A DNA stretch of 52,850 bases from Porphyromonadaceae bacterium UBA7141. GTDB lineage: Bacteria; Bacteroidota; Bacteroidia; Bacteroidales; Muribaculaceae. The stretch is taken from positions 30,971-83,820 of the forward strand of contig DKWX01000002.1 of NCBI GenBank assembly GCA_002491945.1, read 5' to 3'. A program made the position numbers and the translations under genes. The stretch's first letter is position 1, and each line of letters begins with the position of its first letter. The notes beneath the pieces are model-generated. The model was not told the DNA's origin. It made no database searches and was given only the letters and a program-made list of their open reading frames with translations. Shown one piece after another: positions 26,072 through 34,857 of this stretch.

Positions 26072-26724
26072 GCAAATACTATGTGGTATGGGCCGGACAC
26101 AATCCCGGCGTATACGATAACTGGGACGACTGTCAGGAACAAATCAAGAATTTTCCCAACGCAAAGTACAAGTCGTATGCCTCGTCGGCCGCAGCCGCCA
26201 AGGCATACCGGCAGGGTTACAGCCGCGAGGCAGGCGCTGATCTGGCCAATCTGATTGATGCGGCCGGAGCTCACCGCTCGACGGCCGGAGCCACGCAGAA
26301 TTATTTCGATAATCCGGAAGTCGACCTTAACGCATGGGCCGTGGATGCGGCATGTTCGAAGAATCCGGGACCGGTGGAATACCGGGGTGTCGAACTGATG
26401 TCGGGGCGCGAACTCTTCCGGATTGGACCCCTGCAGGGTGGCACCAATAATCTCGGGGAGTTTCTGGCCATAGTCCATGCCCTTGCCATGCAGGATAAAC
26501 TGGGAATCTGCCATCCGATTTATTCCGACTCTGTGTCGGGGATGGCCTGGGTGAGAAACCGCAAAATCAAGACTTCTCTTACCGAAACTGATGATAACCG
26601 ACAGCTGTTCATCCTGTTGCGCCGCGCCATGCAGTGGCTTAACACCCATTCCTACCGCAGCCGGATAATGAAGTGGGATACTCCGAGATGGGGTGAGATT
26701 CCGGCCGATTTCGGCCGGAAATAG
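26068..26724 (+). CDS. rnhA: Ribonuclease H with N-terminal caulimovirus viroplasmin-like domain
   Basis: RNase HI cleaves the RNA strand of RNA-DNA hybrids, removing R-loops and primers. Residues about 3-48 (YYVVWAGHNPGVYDNWDDC) form the viroplasmin/hybrid-binding domain found in eukaryotic RNase H1 and many Bacteroidota enzymes. The catalytic domain shows the acidic residues in order as WAVDAAC, NNLGEFLAIVHAL, YSDSVSG, and an acidic C-terminal WGEIPADF. The first motif lacks the usual DGS. It is translationally coupled to pdxB and followed by repeat R4. Confidence 0.9.
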   Translation: MSKYYVVWAGHNPGVYDNWDDCQEQIKNFPNAKYKSYASSAAAAKAYRQGYSREAGADLANLIDAAGAHRSTAGATQNYFDNPEVDLNAWAVDAACSKNPGPVEYRGVELMSGRELFRIGPLQGGTNNLGEFLAIVHALAMQDKLGICHPIYSDSVSGMAWVRNRKIKTSLTETDDNRQLFILLRRAMQWLNTHSYRSRIMKWDTPRWGEIPADFGRK

Positions 26725-26810
26725 GATGCGCGTTTATCCCGGATGCAACGAGGCCATGAGACACCTGGACTCCATGACCTGAGCGAATGACGCAATCGCC
26801 GGGAACGCAT

Positions 26811-26933
26811 AAGCAGGTGTTCAAATTTTATTTACACAACCCTGCGGCTAAAAAGATGCCGCATATGTAAGTGTACAGATTTAATTTAAGATTTCCCCTT
26901 CAATTGCCATCGGTCAGATCTGAGCACTTGCTT
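26811..26933. repeat. Dispersed intergenic repeat, composite copy R4
   Basis: The left end AAGCAGGTGTTCAAATTTTA and right end TCTGAGCACTTGCTT are inverted family ends. In the middle is a second copy of an end (AAGTGTACAGATTTAATTTA near 26869-26890), arranged as in minimal copy R6, so R4 looks like a minimal element joined to a fragment of a longer one. Between them lies the hairpin TGCGGC-TAAAAAGAT-GCCGCA at about 26844-26864. It separates rnhA from queG. Confidence 0.75.
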
Positions 26934-26969
26934 ATCTGATAATATGATTCATAATGTCTTACATGCGCG

Positions 26970-27956
26970 ATGCAACTTCGTCCTGAGATAACTGCAATTC
27001 TGAGCCGCGCAGGCGCAGTGGCCTGCGGATGCGCTATGCTGCATGGTGTGCCGCTACGTGATATGCAGGCTCTCGGCTTATGGCTCGACTCTGGCCATAA
27101 CGCCGGGATGACCTATATGGCCAACCATAAGGATATCCGACAGAATCCGGTGATGCTCCTCGATGGAGCCCGCTCCATAATGGCAATGGCGTTCAATTAT
27201 AATCCCGCCACTCTGCGCGGTGCCGACATGCCTCAGATTGCACGCTTCGCATATGGGAGCGACTATCATGACGTGCTCCGCCGACGTCTCTCGGACGCTG
27301 TGGATGTGATGACCGAAACGCTGGGAGGGGAGTACCGTATATGCATCGATTCCGCACCGATTCTGGAACGATACTGGGCCGAGGAATGCGGCATAGGCCG
27401 ACGTGCCGACAATGGGCTTATCGCGGTGCCGGGGTACGGCACGTTTGTACTGCTCGCCGAGATTCTAACCACTCTGCCAATCGAGTCAATCACCTCATCT
27501 GATGCAGGTTGCGAATCAGAGACAGCCGACCGGAAGGGGAGAGCCGACGCTCCGCGGGAGTGTGTGCACTGCGGGGCATGCCGCCGGGCCTGCCCCGCCG
27601 GAGCTCTACAGCCTGACGGCCGCATCGATGCCCGCCGCTGTCTAAGCTACCTCACCATCGAACATAAGGGAGACTGGGACGACACCGGCAGGAGCGCGAT
27701 GCAGACTCCTGCCGGCAGGAATACTCTCTTCGGCTGCGACATATGCCAGCGTGTATGCCGCCTCAACCGGCAGACACCGGCCTCGGAAATCGCTGAATTT
27801 CAACCAATCGACCATATCACATCCCTGACGGGGACAGAAGCCGCCGCTCTCTCGCAAGATGAATTCAGCCGCATCTTCAAAGGATCGCCAATCAAACGCT
27901 GCAAACTTGCCGGACTCAGACGCAATGCCGTCAACACACTGCCTGACACAGTATAA
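26970..27956 (+). CDS. queG: Epoxyqueuosine reductase QueG
   Basis: QueG reduces epoxyqueuosine to queuosine at position 34 of GUN-decoding tRNAs, using cobalamin and two [4Fe-4S] clusters. The 328-residue protein has MAFNYNP and ARFAYGSDYHDVLRRR in the N-terminal domain and CIDSAPILERYWA, which holds the conserved catalytic Asp. The first ferredoxin-like motif is C198-x2-C201-x2-C204-x3-C208 and the second is C256-x2-C259-x3-C263. The C-terminal HEAT-like part is truncated relative to E. coli QueG, as in most Bacteroidota. It is flanked by repeats R4 and R5 and converges on the phosphatase gene. Confidence 0.94.
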   Translation: MQLRPEITAILSRAGAVACGCAMLHGVPLRDMQALGLWLDSGHNAGMTYMANHKDIRQNPVMLLDGARSIMAMAFNYNPATLRGADMPQIARFAYGSDYHDVLRRRLSDAVDVMTETLGGEYRICIDSAPILERYWAEECGIGRRADNGLIAVPGYGTFVLLAEILTTLPIESITSSDAGCESETADRKGRADAPRECVHCGACRRACPAGALQPDGRIDARRCLSYLTIEHKGDWDDTGRSAMQTPAGRNTLFGCDICQRVCRLNRQTPASEIAEFQPIDHITSLTGTEAAALSQDEFSRIFKGSPIKRCKLAGLRRNAVNTLPDTV

Positions 27957-27968
27957 GCCCGCTGCATT

Positions 27969-28070
27969 AAGTAAGTGTTCAAATTCAACCGATAGTAATT
28001 GAAATGGAATCTTTTATACGATCTGCTGCTTCTTGTTTGCAGCCGTCGGCAATCAGATTCCGGCCGCATT
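27969..28070. repeat. Dispersed intergenic repeat, copy R5 (opposite orientation)
   Basis: This copy starts AAGTAAGTGTTCAAATTCAA; its reverse complement matches the right half of R0 and R1 (ATTACTATCGGTTRAATTTG). The hairpin core is CTGCTGC-TTCTTGTT-TGCAGC. The far side is eroded (TTCCGGCCGCATTCCGG). It lies between the converging queG and phosphatase genes, where a hairpin could end transcription from both sides. Confidence 0.72.
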
Positions 28071-28076
28071 CCGGTA

Positions 28077-29342
28077 TTATAATGCACTCAGACGCTCAAG
28101 CCAGTAATCCTGCAGATCCTGAAGCGGCACCACAAGCTCATCTCTCCCCGCTATTGGCGGCACATTGCGCCCGTTAAGACGCATCGAGGCATATTTTCTT
28201 CCAGTCGGCGACACGGCATATATCACCGCAATATTGGCGCCCAGTGGCGTCAGCACCGCATCGCTCCATTGCGAGGAAAGAGAATCATAGTCGGTCACCG
28301 GAGATGCCGGATTGCCCACTCCCAACAGAGAAAAGAAGGGGAGAAGTGTCTCTGCATGTCCGAACACACCCGTCAGCCCGCGCGGCAACATATCGTCGCT
28401 GAAGCTGACAGAATTACCCAGCAGCCTGTAAAGCAGCGATTTGGCACCATCGGCAGGAAGCGTCGACAGGGGAGAGATGCTGTACTGAAAATATTTCTCA
28501 AGATTAGTGGCCTCCCAGCAGGCGCGGTATTCGGCCTCACTCATCCACTCGTCAGTCGGAGCCGGAAGCGAGGCGGCACGCATCCCCTGCAGCACCTTGT
28601 ACATGTCGTACGTCAGCATACGCAGACCATTATCACTCAGGCCGCTGCTGTCGCCCACCAGCCGCAGGGCCGGAGCAGTCGGGATATGCCGGGCTACAAA
28701 ATTATCATACACGCTCTTCCACGCTCCGTTCTTGCGCCACTCATCGTAGGCCTTGTCGGTGACGAAAAAGCGCGTCAGCCGGTCGTAGGCATGGCCAGAG
28801 GCGCTATGAGTGTCAATGCCGGGATATTCATCGGCAATCGCTATGGTGAAGATATCCATCGTCTGCACCACACGCGGCACGTAAGAGGCCACCGAACCTA
28901 CAGTCGCCTCATCGCCTCCGCCGTCAACCCTGAATGCCGACTGATACATCCGTGCCATCTCACGGCCCAGACGCCATTCCTGCTCCATGCCTATCTCCGA
29001 GAGCAACCCCCACCGTCCGCCGGTATTGCTTCTGACGCTTTCGAGCAGCTTCAGGAAGTCTGACCCTTTCGATGTGAGCGAACCGCGCTCACGCGCCTTC
29101 TCAAGTGCCTTCTCGCAGCTCTTGAGCTTGGATTCGGATGTGAGATATCTTGCACCATGTCTTGCCACATAGTCGATATGCACAGCCGTGAGCGAATCGG
29201 GGAGAGCCGAAGGCTCAGTGGCACTGAAATCATAGAGGCTCATGCTGCCGTCGAGTGCGGCCGGAAGTTCTGTATAGCGCGAAGCGCTGAAAAGCGGACA
29301 GGCTGCGGCCAGCAAAGCGGCCGCAATGAGGATTTTTTTCAT
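28077..29342 (-). CDS. Secreted histidine acid phosphatase, inositol polyphosphate phosphatase-like (branch 2)
   Basis: The protein belongs to the branch-2 histidine phosphatases, which include phytases and the MINPP-type enzymes secreted by gut Bacteroidales. A signal peptide (ILIAAALLAAACPLFSA) covers about residues 1-20. The catalytic motif is R61-H62-G-A-R, and the proton-donor motif is H329-A-E, the HAE form typical of MINPP rather than the HD of classical phytases. The length of 421 is close to MINPP-like homologues. It probably releases phosphate from phytate or other organic phosphates in the periplasm. The actual substrate cannot be read from sequence. It is transcribed alone, between repeats R5 and R6. 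Confidence 0.88.
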   Translation of the reverse strand: MKKILIAAALLAAACPLFSASRYTELPAALDGSMSLYDFSATEPSALPDSLTAVHIDYVARHGARYLTSESKLKSCEKALEKARERGSLTSKGSDFLKLLESVRSNTGGRWGLLSEIGMEQEWRLGREMARMYQSAFRVDGGGDEATVGSVASYVPRVVQTMDIFTIAIADEYPGIDTHSASGHAYDRLTRFFVTDKAYDEWRKNGAWKSVYDNFVARHIPTAPALRLVGDSSGLSDNGLRMLTYDMYKVLQGMRAASLPAPTDEWMSEAEYRACWEATNLEKYFQYSISPLSTLPADGAKSLLYRLLGNSVSFSDDMLPRGLTGVFGHAETLLPFFSLLGVGNPASPVTDYDSLSSQWSDAVLTPLGANIAVIYAVSPTGRKYASMRLNGRNVPPIAGRDELVVPLQDLQDYWLERLSAL

Positions 29343-29399
29343 AGCATCAGGATTAATCAGGCTCTCGCAGAGTCGTGGTTGGATTTAACTTTCATTCAT

Positions 29400-29463
29400 A
29401 AGTAAGTGTTCAGATTTAATTTAAGATTCCCACTTACTTATCGGTTAAATCTGAACACTTACG
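29400..29463. repeat. Minimal repeat copy R6, near-perfect 64-bp palindrome
   Basis: This is the smallest family member. An 18-base arm GTAAGTGTTCAGATTTAA (29402-29419) pairs perfectly with TTAAATCTGAACACTTAC (29445-29462). Only 25 bases lie between, which include a second CACTTACTTA. It has lost the whole interior of R1 and R3, resembling a miniature inverted-repeat element. It lies between the mfd 3' end and the 5' end of the phosphatase gene. Confidence 0.85.
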
Positions 29464-29537
29464 AAGAGTTTTTTTTCGTAAGAATGAAGTCATTTAAACT
29501 TTTTTCAACGGCCGGATTCATTAAGATATATCGGGCG

Positions 29538-32500
29538 TTATATCGGGCGCAGGTCGCGCATGGTCTGCAGAATCTCGAGAGCGCGGCTCACACCTGCCAC
29601 CCGCTCCACAACCATCGAGCGCTTCCCGCTTTGGTCGCGAAGGCGCGTATTGGCCGGATCTATCTGCATGTAGGCCAGCACCTTCCCGAAGGCCGGGCTT
29701 TGATAATATGCTTTGTTGTCGTCGCCCACGAAGAAGAGATACATCCGTCCCCCCTTGAGCGTCAGGCGCTCAATACCGAGGCGACGGGCTTCCATACGCA
29801 GCGGCACCACCTTGATAAGTTCCTCAGTCGTGGCGGGTATGGCGCCGAAGCGGTCTTTGAGCCTCTCGGCAAACACCTTCACATCGTCAGGGCGCTCCAT
29901 ATTGTCAAGCTGCTGATAAAGCAGGATACGCTCACTCTCCTGCGGCACGTATTCCGGAGGAAGCCGCAGTTCGAGGTCGGATTCTATCACGCAGTCCGAC
30001 ACGAATTCCTGCACTCCGTCGCGGGTCATGTCGGCGAATGAGTCGGCAAATTCCTGTGTACGCAGTTCGGTGACGGCCTCTTTGAGTATCTTCTGATAAG
30101 CCTCGTAGCCGAGGTCGGCTATAAAGCCGCTCTGTTCGGCACCGAGCAGATTGCCGGCGCCGCGGATGTCGAGGTCCTGCATGGCGATGTGTATTCCGCT
30201 GCCAAGGTCGGAGAATGACTCGATGGCCTGCAGACGTCGGCGCGCCACGGGAGTGAGCGGCATACCCGGCGGCACGAGCATATAGCAGAATGCCTTGCGG
30301 CTGCTTCTGCCCACACGTCCGCGCAGCTGATGCAGCTCGCTGAGGCCGAAGTGGTGGGCGTTGTTGATTATGATGGTATTGACGTTGGGCATGTCGATAC
30401 CGTTCTCCACGATGGTGGTGGAGAGCAATACGTCGTAATCATGTGCCGCAAAGTCGATTATAGCCTTCTCCAGCTGCTCGGGGGGCATCTGTCCGTGGGC
30501 TGTCACCACACGCACCCCCGGCACGATACGCTTCAGTCGCGCCTCGATGTCGATGAGATCGTTGATGCGGTTGGAGATGAAGAAAATCTGGCCGTTGCGG
30601 CTCAATTCGAAATTGACGGCCTCGGCCACTACATCATCGTCAAATCCGCTGACGGTGGTCAGTATGGGCTGACGGTTGGCCGGAGGGGTATTGAGCGACG
30701 ACAGGTCGCGGGCCCCCATGAGCGAGAACTGCAGGGTGCGCGGTATGGGAGTGGCGCTCATCGTGAGCGTATCCACGTTGACCTTCAGCTGCTTCAGCCG
30801 CTCTTTAACAGCCACGCCGAATTTCTGTTCTTCATCCACCACCAACAGTCCCAGATCATGGAATTTCACCGATTTTCCAATCAGTTTGTGAGTGCCGATG
30901 ATGATGTCGATCTTACCCTGCTCAAGGTCGGCCAGAATCTGTCGCACATCCTTCGGCTTGCGTGCGCGCGACAGGAATTCGACTCTGACAGGAAGGTCTT
31001 TGAGTCGCTCGGCGAATGTATGGTAATGCTGCATCGCAAGCACCGTGGTGGGCACGAGCACCGCCGTCTGCTTCGAGTCGCAGGCGGCCTTGAATGCGGC
31101 CCGCACTGCGATTTCGGTCTTACCGAATCCCACGTCTCCGCATACGAGTCGGTCCATCGGGCGTGGCGACTCCATGTCAGCCTTTATGTCGGCCGTGGCC
31201 TTGAGCTGGTCGGGGGTGTCTTCGTAGATGAACGAGGCCTCCAGTTCATGCTGCAGATAGCTGTCGGGGGAATAGGCGAAACCCTGCTCCTCGCGTCGGG
31301 CGGCATAGAGACGGATAAGGTCGCGGGCCATATCCTTCATCTTCTGTTTGGTGCGCTCCCTGATGCGCTGCCATGCGCCCGTGCCGAGGCGTGATATCTT
31401 AGGGGGCACACCCTCCTTGCCACGGTATTTCGACAGTTTGTGCAGCGCGTGGATGCTCACCAGAATGATATCATCGTTCTGATAAAGCAGCTTTATCATC
31501 TCCTGCGGCCTGCCGTTGACCGATGTCTTTATCAGTCCGCCGAAACGTCCGATGCCGTGGTCGATGTGCACTATGTAGTCGCCCGCCTCAATCTGGTTGA
31601 GTTCTTTGAGACTGAGGGCAAGCTTGCCGCTGCGCGCTTTGTCGGAGCGAAGGGAGTACTTGTGGAAGCGGTCGAATATCTGATGGTCGGTGAAGTAACA
31701 GATTTTCAACTCATTGTCGGCAAATCCCTCATGAATCGTGCGCCCCACGGGTGTGAAACCGATATGGTCGCCACGCTCGGCGAATATGTCGCGCAGGCGG
31801 TCGGTCTGCAGCGTGGAATCGGAGAGTATAAAGATTCTGTAACCTTCGGAGAGCAGACGCGTGAATGACTCCGAGATTATGCTGAAGTTCTTGTGATAGA
31901 GTGTCTGCAGTGAGCAGTCGAAGCTGAGAGTGCGTGTGGCGGCATCGTCAGGAACGGCGATGGCGGGATGCGCTGAATAGCCGTAATCCACTGTCTTGCA
32001 GAAGTTGAATGCCTCTTCAAACGAGTCGGTGTCCACGATATGCGACATCGCGTCGGGATCGCCTTCATCGGCAATGAGTGCCGATTGCGAGAAACTTTCT
32101 GACGCTATACCACGCACACGGTCCACCACATCCTGTGGCGACCGGCTCAATATCACTGGCATCTCTCCCTTCCCTTTTTTCCGGCCTCGCTGATGCTGTG
32201 CGGTCAGAAACTCCACAAGTGATATACCGTCCGAAGTCTCGTCTGCGCCGAGCGGGATTAGAGTGACCGACTCCACCCCTTCAAGCGATAGCTGCGTCTC
32301 AACGTTGAACACACGTATGGAGTCGATTTCATCGTCGAAAAAGTCGAGACGGTAGGGATACTCGTTCGAATAGGAGAAGATGTCGAGAATCGACCCTCTG
32401 CGGGCGAATTGGCCGGGTTCGTAGACGTAGTCGGTCTCGCGGAATCCGAGTTCGCGCAGTCTGACCAGAAGCTCACCCATGTCGCAGCTTTTCCCGCTCT

Positions 32501-32972
32501 TGAGAGTGAGGGTGAGGCTGTCGAACCGGTCGTCGAGCGGCACTTTCTCAGCCAGGGCCTCGGGAGAGGTGACAATCCAGCATAGTTCCGGCGAGTTACG
32601 TATGGCATCGAGGGTCTCCGTGCGCAGTATCTGGGCCGGAGGGTCGGGTTGCCCGTATCTGATATGGCGCTTGTATCCGCTCGGGAAGATTGCGGCCCGA
32701 CGCTCGTCGCCGCAGATCTGGCAGAGATCATGGTACATGTATCCGGCCGCATCCGCATCTTCGGCCACGATGAGCCAGGGAGTGCTGCGGCGTGGCAGAC
32801 GGGCGAACATCATCGCCGGGGCCGACCCCGGAAGTCCGCGCAGACAGAGACGCCTGACATCCGGGGCGTCAATGGCCGAGATGACGGATGCCACGCGTGC
32901 ATCGGTGGCGAAGAGTCTGTCGGCCTGACTCAGGTCAGGATTCTGCGTCAGATCATTCGTTTTAACGCTCAT
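29538..32972 (-). CDS. mfd: Transcription-repair coupling factor Mfd
   Basis: Mfd removes RNA polymerase stalled at lesions and recruits UvrA. The 1144-residue protein has the UvrB-like N-terminal domains (about 1-340). The CarD-like RNA polymerase-interaction domain at about 480-545 includes GDYIVHIDHGIGRFGG. The translocase module has Walker A GDVGFGKTEIA with Lys618, DEEQ in VVDEEQKFG, and later motifs such as SATPIPRTLQFSL and QLRGRVGRSSR. The TRCF C-terminal domain follows. The start overlaps the end of the upstream S41 protease gene by four bases. uvrC, another repair gene, is in the same window but not linked. Confidence 0.97.
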   Translation of the reverse strand: MSVKTNDLTQNPDLSQADRLFATDARVASVISAIDAPDVRRLCLRGLPGSAPAMMFARLPRRSTPWLIVAEDADAAGYMYHDLCQICGDERRAAIFPSGYKRHIRYGQPDPPAQILRTETLDAIRNSPELCWIVTSPEALAEKVPLDDRFDSLTLTLKSGKSCDMGELLVRLRELGFRETDYVYEPGQFARRGSILDIFSYSNEYPYRLDFFDDEIDSIRVFNVETQLSLEGVESVTLIPLGADETSDGISLVEFLTAQHQRGRKKGKGEMPVILSRSPQDVVDRVRGIASESFSQSALIADEGDPDAMSHIVDTDSFEEAFNFCKTVDYGYSAHPAIAVPDDAATRTLSFDCSLQTLYHKNFSIISESFTRLLSEGYRIFILSDSTLQTDRLRDIFAERGDHIGFTPVGRTIHEGFADNELKICYFTDHQIFDRFHKYSLRSDKARSGKLALSLKELNQIEAGDYIVHIDHGIGRFGGLIKTSVNGRPQEMIKLLYQNDDIILVSIHALHKLSKYRGKEGVPPKISRLGTGAWQRIRERTKQKMKDMARDLIRLYAARREEQGFAYSPDSYLQHELEASFIYEDTPDQLKATADIKADMESPRPMDRLVCGDVGFGKTEIAVRAAFKAACDSKQTAVLVPTTVLAMQHYHTFAERLKDLPVRVEFLSRARKPKDVRQILADLEQGKIDIIIGTHKLIGKSVKFHDLGLLVVDEEQKFGVAVKERLKQLKVNVDTLTMSATPIPRTLQFSLMGARDLSSLNTPPANRQPILTTVSGFDDDVVAEAVNFELSRNGQIFFISNRINDLIDIEARLKRIVPGVRVVTAHGQMPPEQLEKAIIDFAAHDYDVLLSTTIVENGIDMPNVNTIIINNAHHFGLSELHQLRGRVGRSSRKAFCYMLVPPGMPLTPVARRRLQAIESFSDLGSGIHIAMQDLDIRGAGNLLGAEQSGFIADLGYEAYQKILKEAVTELRTQEFADSFADMTRDGVQEFVSDCVIESDLELRLPPEYVPQESERILLYQQLDNMERPDDVKVFAERLKDRFGAIPATTEELIKVVPLRMEARRLGIERLTLKGGRMYLFFVGDDNKAYYQSPAFGKVLAYMQIDPANTRLRDQSGKRSMVVERVAGVSRALEILQTMRDLRPI

Positions 32973-34720
32973 CTGGATGTTTCCCCGGATTTGGATGGTG
33001 AGGAGGCGGGAGCGGCGGCGTCGGCACTCTTCCGTCCCGTCAGTATACTCTTGTAAAGACCCGGCGTGGTGAATATTTCTTCGGCCTTGTCGAGCGCCTT
33101 GTCGGAGGTGAGCTCACGTCTCACACGACCGCTTCCCGGTTCGTAACGTGCCGCTATTTCTTCGGTGATGTATTCCTCCAGAGTCGGGCGCTTTGTGTAG
33201 AGGTCGCTCTTAAGGTCATGGTCGAGTGTCTTGTCGAGCGAGTCGATGGCAGCCTTCACTTCCGGCGAGAGGTATCCCTCGGCCTCGGCCGCCGAACGGA
33301 GGTCGGACAGGATATTGTTGCAGAGTTTGTCATACTGCACCTTCTTCGGATTGATACCCTCTGTGAAGTCAGAGAAGTCGGCATCGGTAAGAGAGAATGT
33401 CTCCACATCGACCGGGGCCGGATGAGTGGCGGCATATCGATTGGCGTAATCGAATATATGATTGCCGGCCAATAGACTGTAGACGAGAGGGGAGAGCTGC
33501 CCCGGATCGATGATGCTGTCGGGGGTCAGTCCGCCGCCGTCGCGCACTTCGCGCCCGCTGAGGGTGTGATAGACATTGGTCAGACTGTCGGGCACACGGG
33601 CCACACTCCCGTCAGGATTGCGGTGGGAGTAGTCGAGTGCCTGTATAAGGCGTCCCGAAGGGATATAGTATTTGGCTTGCGTCACTTTGAGCATAGAGTT
33701 GTAGGGGAGCATCCGTGTGCCCTGCACGAGTCCCTTGCCGAAACTGCGTGTGCCGATCAGCACGGCGCGGTCGAGGTCCTGGAGTGCGCCTGCGGTAATC
33801 TCTGCGGCAGAGGCCGATGCGCCGTCGATGAGCACGGCCATCGGTATGTCGGGCATCACGGGATTCTGCTGTGTCTTGTAGATTTTCTCGTCAGAAGCCT
33901 CTTTGCCGCGGGTGCGGAGCACTTCAGTGCCCTTCGGCAGGAAATAACTCAGGATTCTGACGGCCTGCTCCACAAGACCGCCGCCGTTGGAACGGAGGTC
34001 GAGCACGATGTATTTCACATTCGGGTCCGTCTTAAATTCCTCCAGAGCCTTGAGCACATCTGAAGCCGAGCTTTCCACAAACTGAGAGAGCCGCACGTAG
34101 CCGATGTTGCCTTTCACCACACCGTACCATGGCACACTGGGTTCGGCCACCTTCTCACGGATTATGTTGAATGTGAGTATGCTGTCGGACTGCACATAGG
34201 GGCGGCACACGGTCACTGCGACTTCCGTCCCCGGCTGCCCTTTGAGATGTGATGATGTCTTGTCGACAGACAGTCCGGCGACGTCTATGCTGTCTACGCG
34301 CACTATCCGGTCGCCGGGTTTGAGCCCGGCCTTCATGGCCGGTGAGCCGATGAGGGGTTCAAGGATATAGGTATTGCCGTCACGCCCGGTGATCATGGAG
34401 CCTATGCCGCCGTAAGCGCCTGTGGTGAGACGTGAGAGTTGCTCCTTGTCATCGTAGGAGTAGTATTCCGTATATGGGTCGACTGTGGCCAGCATTCCGC
34501 GTATGGCGGCCTTGAAAGCATCGTCGACACGGATTGAGTCCACGTAACTCTCCTCCAGTTCGCGTGTCAGGGCGTTGAAGATGGCAATATTGCGCTGATA
34601 GGCCTCATCATGGCTCTCCACGGGAGCCTCTTTGTCAGCGGCACCCGCACGTGAGCCACACACCACGGCCCCTAAGGCCGCTACACAGAGAAGCGGCCAT
34701 AGCCGCAGTTTGTCGGTCAT
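32969..34720 (-). CDS. S41 family C-terminal processing protease with PDZ domain
   Basis: These periplasmic proteases degrade or trim envelope proteins. The 583-residue protein has a signal peptide (LLCVAALGAVVCGSRAGA), an N-terminal helical segment with TVDPYTEYYSYDD, a PDZ domain at about 95-175 (GIGSMITGRDGN, PAMKAGLKPGDRIVRVDSID), and the S41 protease core. The catalytic serine lies in DGASASAAEI, probably Ser304, 25 residues before the catalytic lysine Lys329 in RSFGKGLVQG. It resembles the tail-specific proteases Prc/CtpA. It is followed directly by mfd with a four-base overlap. I see no promoter matching the consensus upstream. Confidence 0.93.
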   Translation of the reverse strand: MTDKLRLWPLLCVAALGAVVCGSRAGAADKEAPVESHDEAYQRNIAIFNALTRELEESYVDSIRVDDAFKAAIRGMLATVDPYTEYYSYDDKEQLSRLTTGAYGGIGSMITGRDGNTYILEPLIGSPAMKAGLKPGDRIVRVDSIDVAGLSVDKTSSHLKGQPGTEVAVTVCRPYVQSDSILTFNIIREKVAEPSVPWYGVVKGNIGYVRLSQFVESSASDVLKALEEFKTDPNVKYIVLDLRSNGGGLVEQAVRILSYFLPKGTEVLRTRGKEASDEKIYKTQQNPVMPDIPMAVLIDGASASAAEITAGALQDLDRAVLIGTRSFGKGLVQGTRMLPYNSMLKVTQAKYYIPSGRLIQALDYSHRNPDGSVARVPDSLTNVYHTLSGREVRDGGGLTPDSIIDPGQLSPLVYSLLAGNHIFDYANRYAATHPAPVDVETFSLTDADFSDFTEGINPKKVQYDKLCNNILSDLRSAAEAEGYLSPEVKAAIDSLDKTLDHDLKSDLYTKRPTLEEYITEEIAARYEPGSGRVRRELTSDKALDKAEEIFTTPGLYKSILTGRKSADAAAPASSPSKSGETSR

Positions 34721-34857
34721 ATCGTGTTATTCCTTTCTTTTTCGTTGGTTGACGCCCCCGCGAGGCTTATGAGATGGCACTCATGTCTCCTCCCGAGACA
34801 GACTCTGCTTTCCTCTTGCGGCCTATCGTCTGTAAGGCATTTGATGCCGGCCAGGCT

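Noticed and set aside
30330..31394. A 354-codon open frame on the plus strand opposite mfd
   Set aside because: Shadow of the mfd translocase domain, whose motifs are intact on the minus strand; the plus-strand product is low-complexity and unlike any family.
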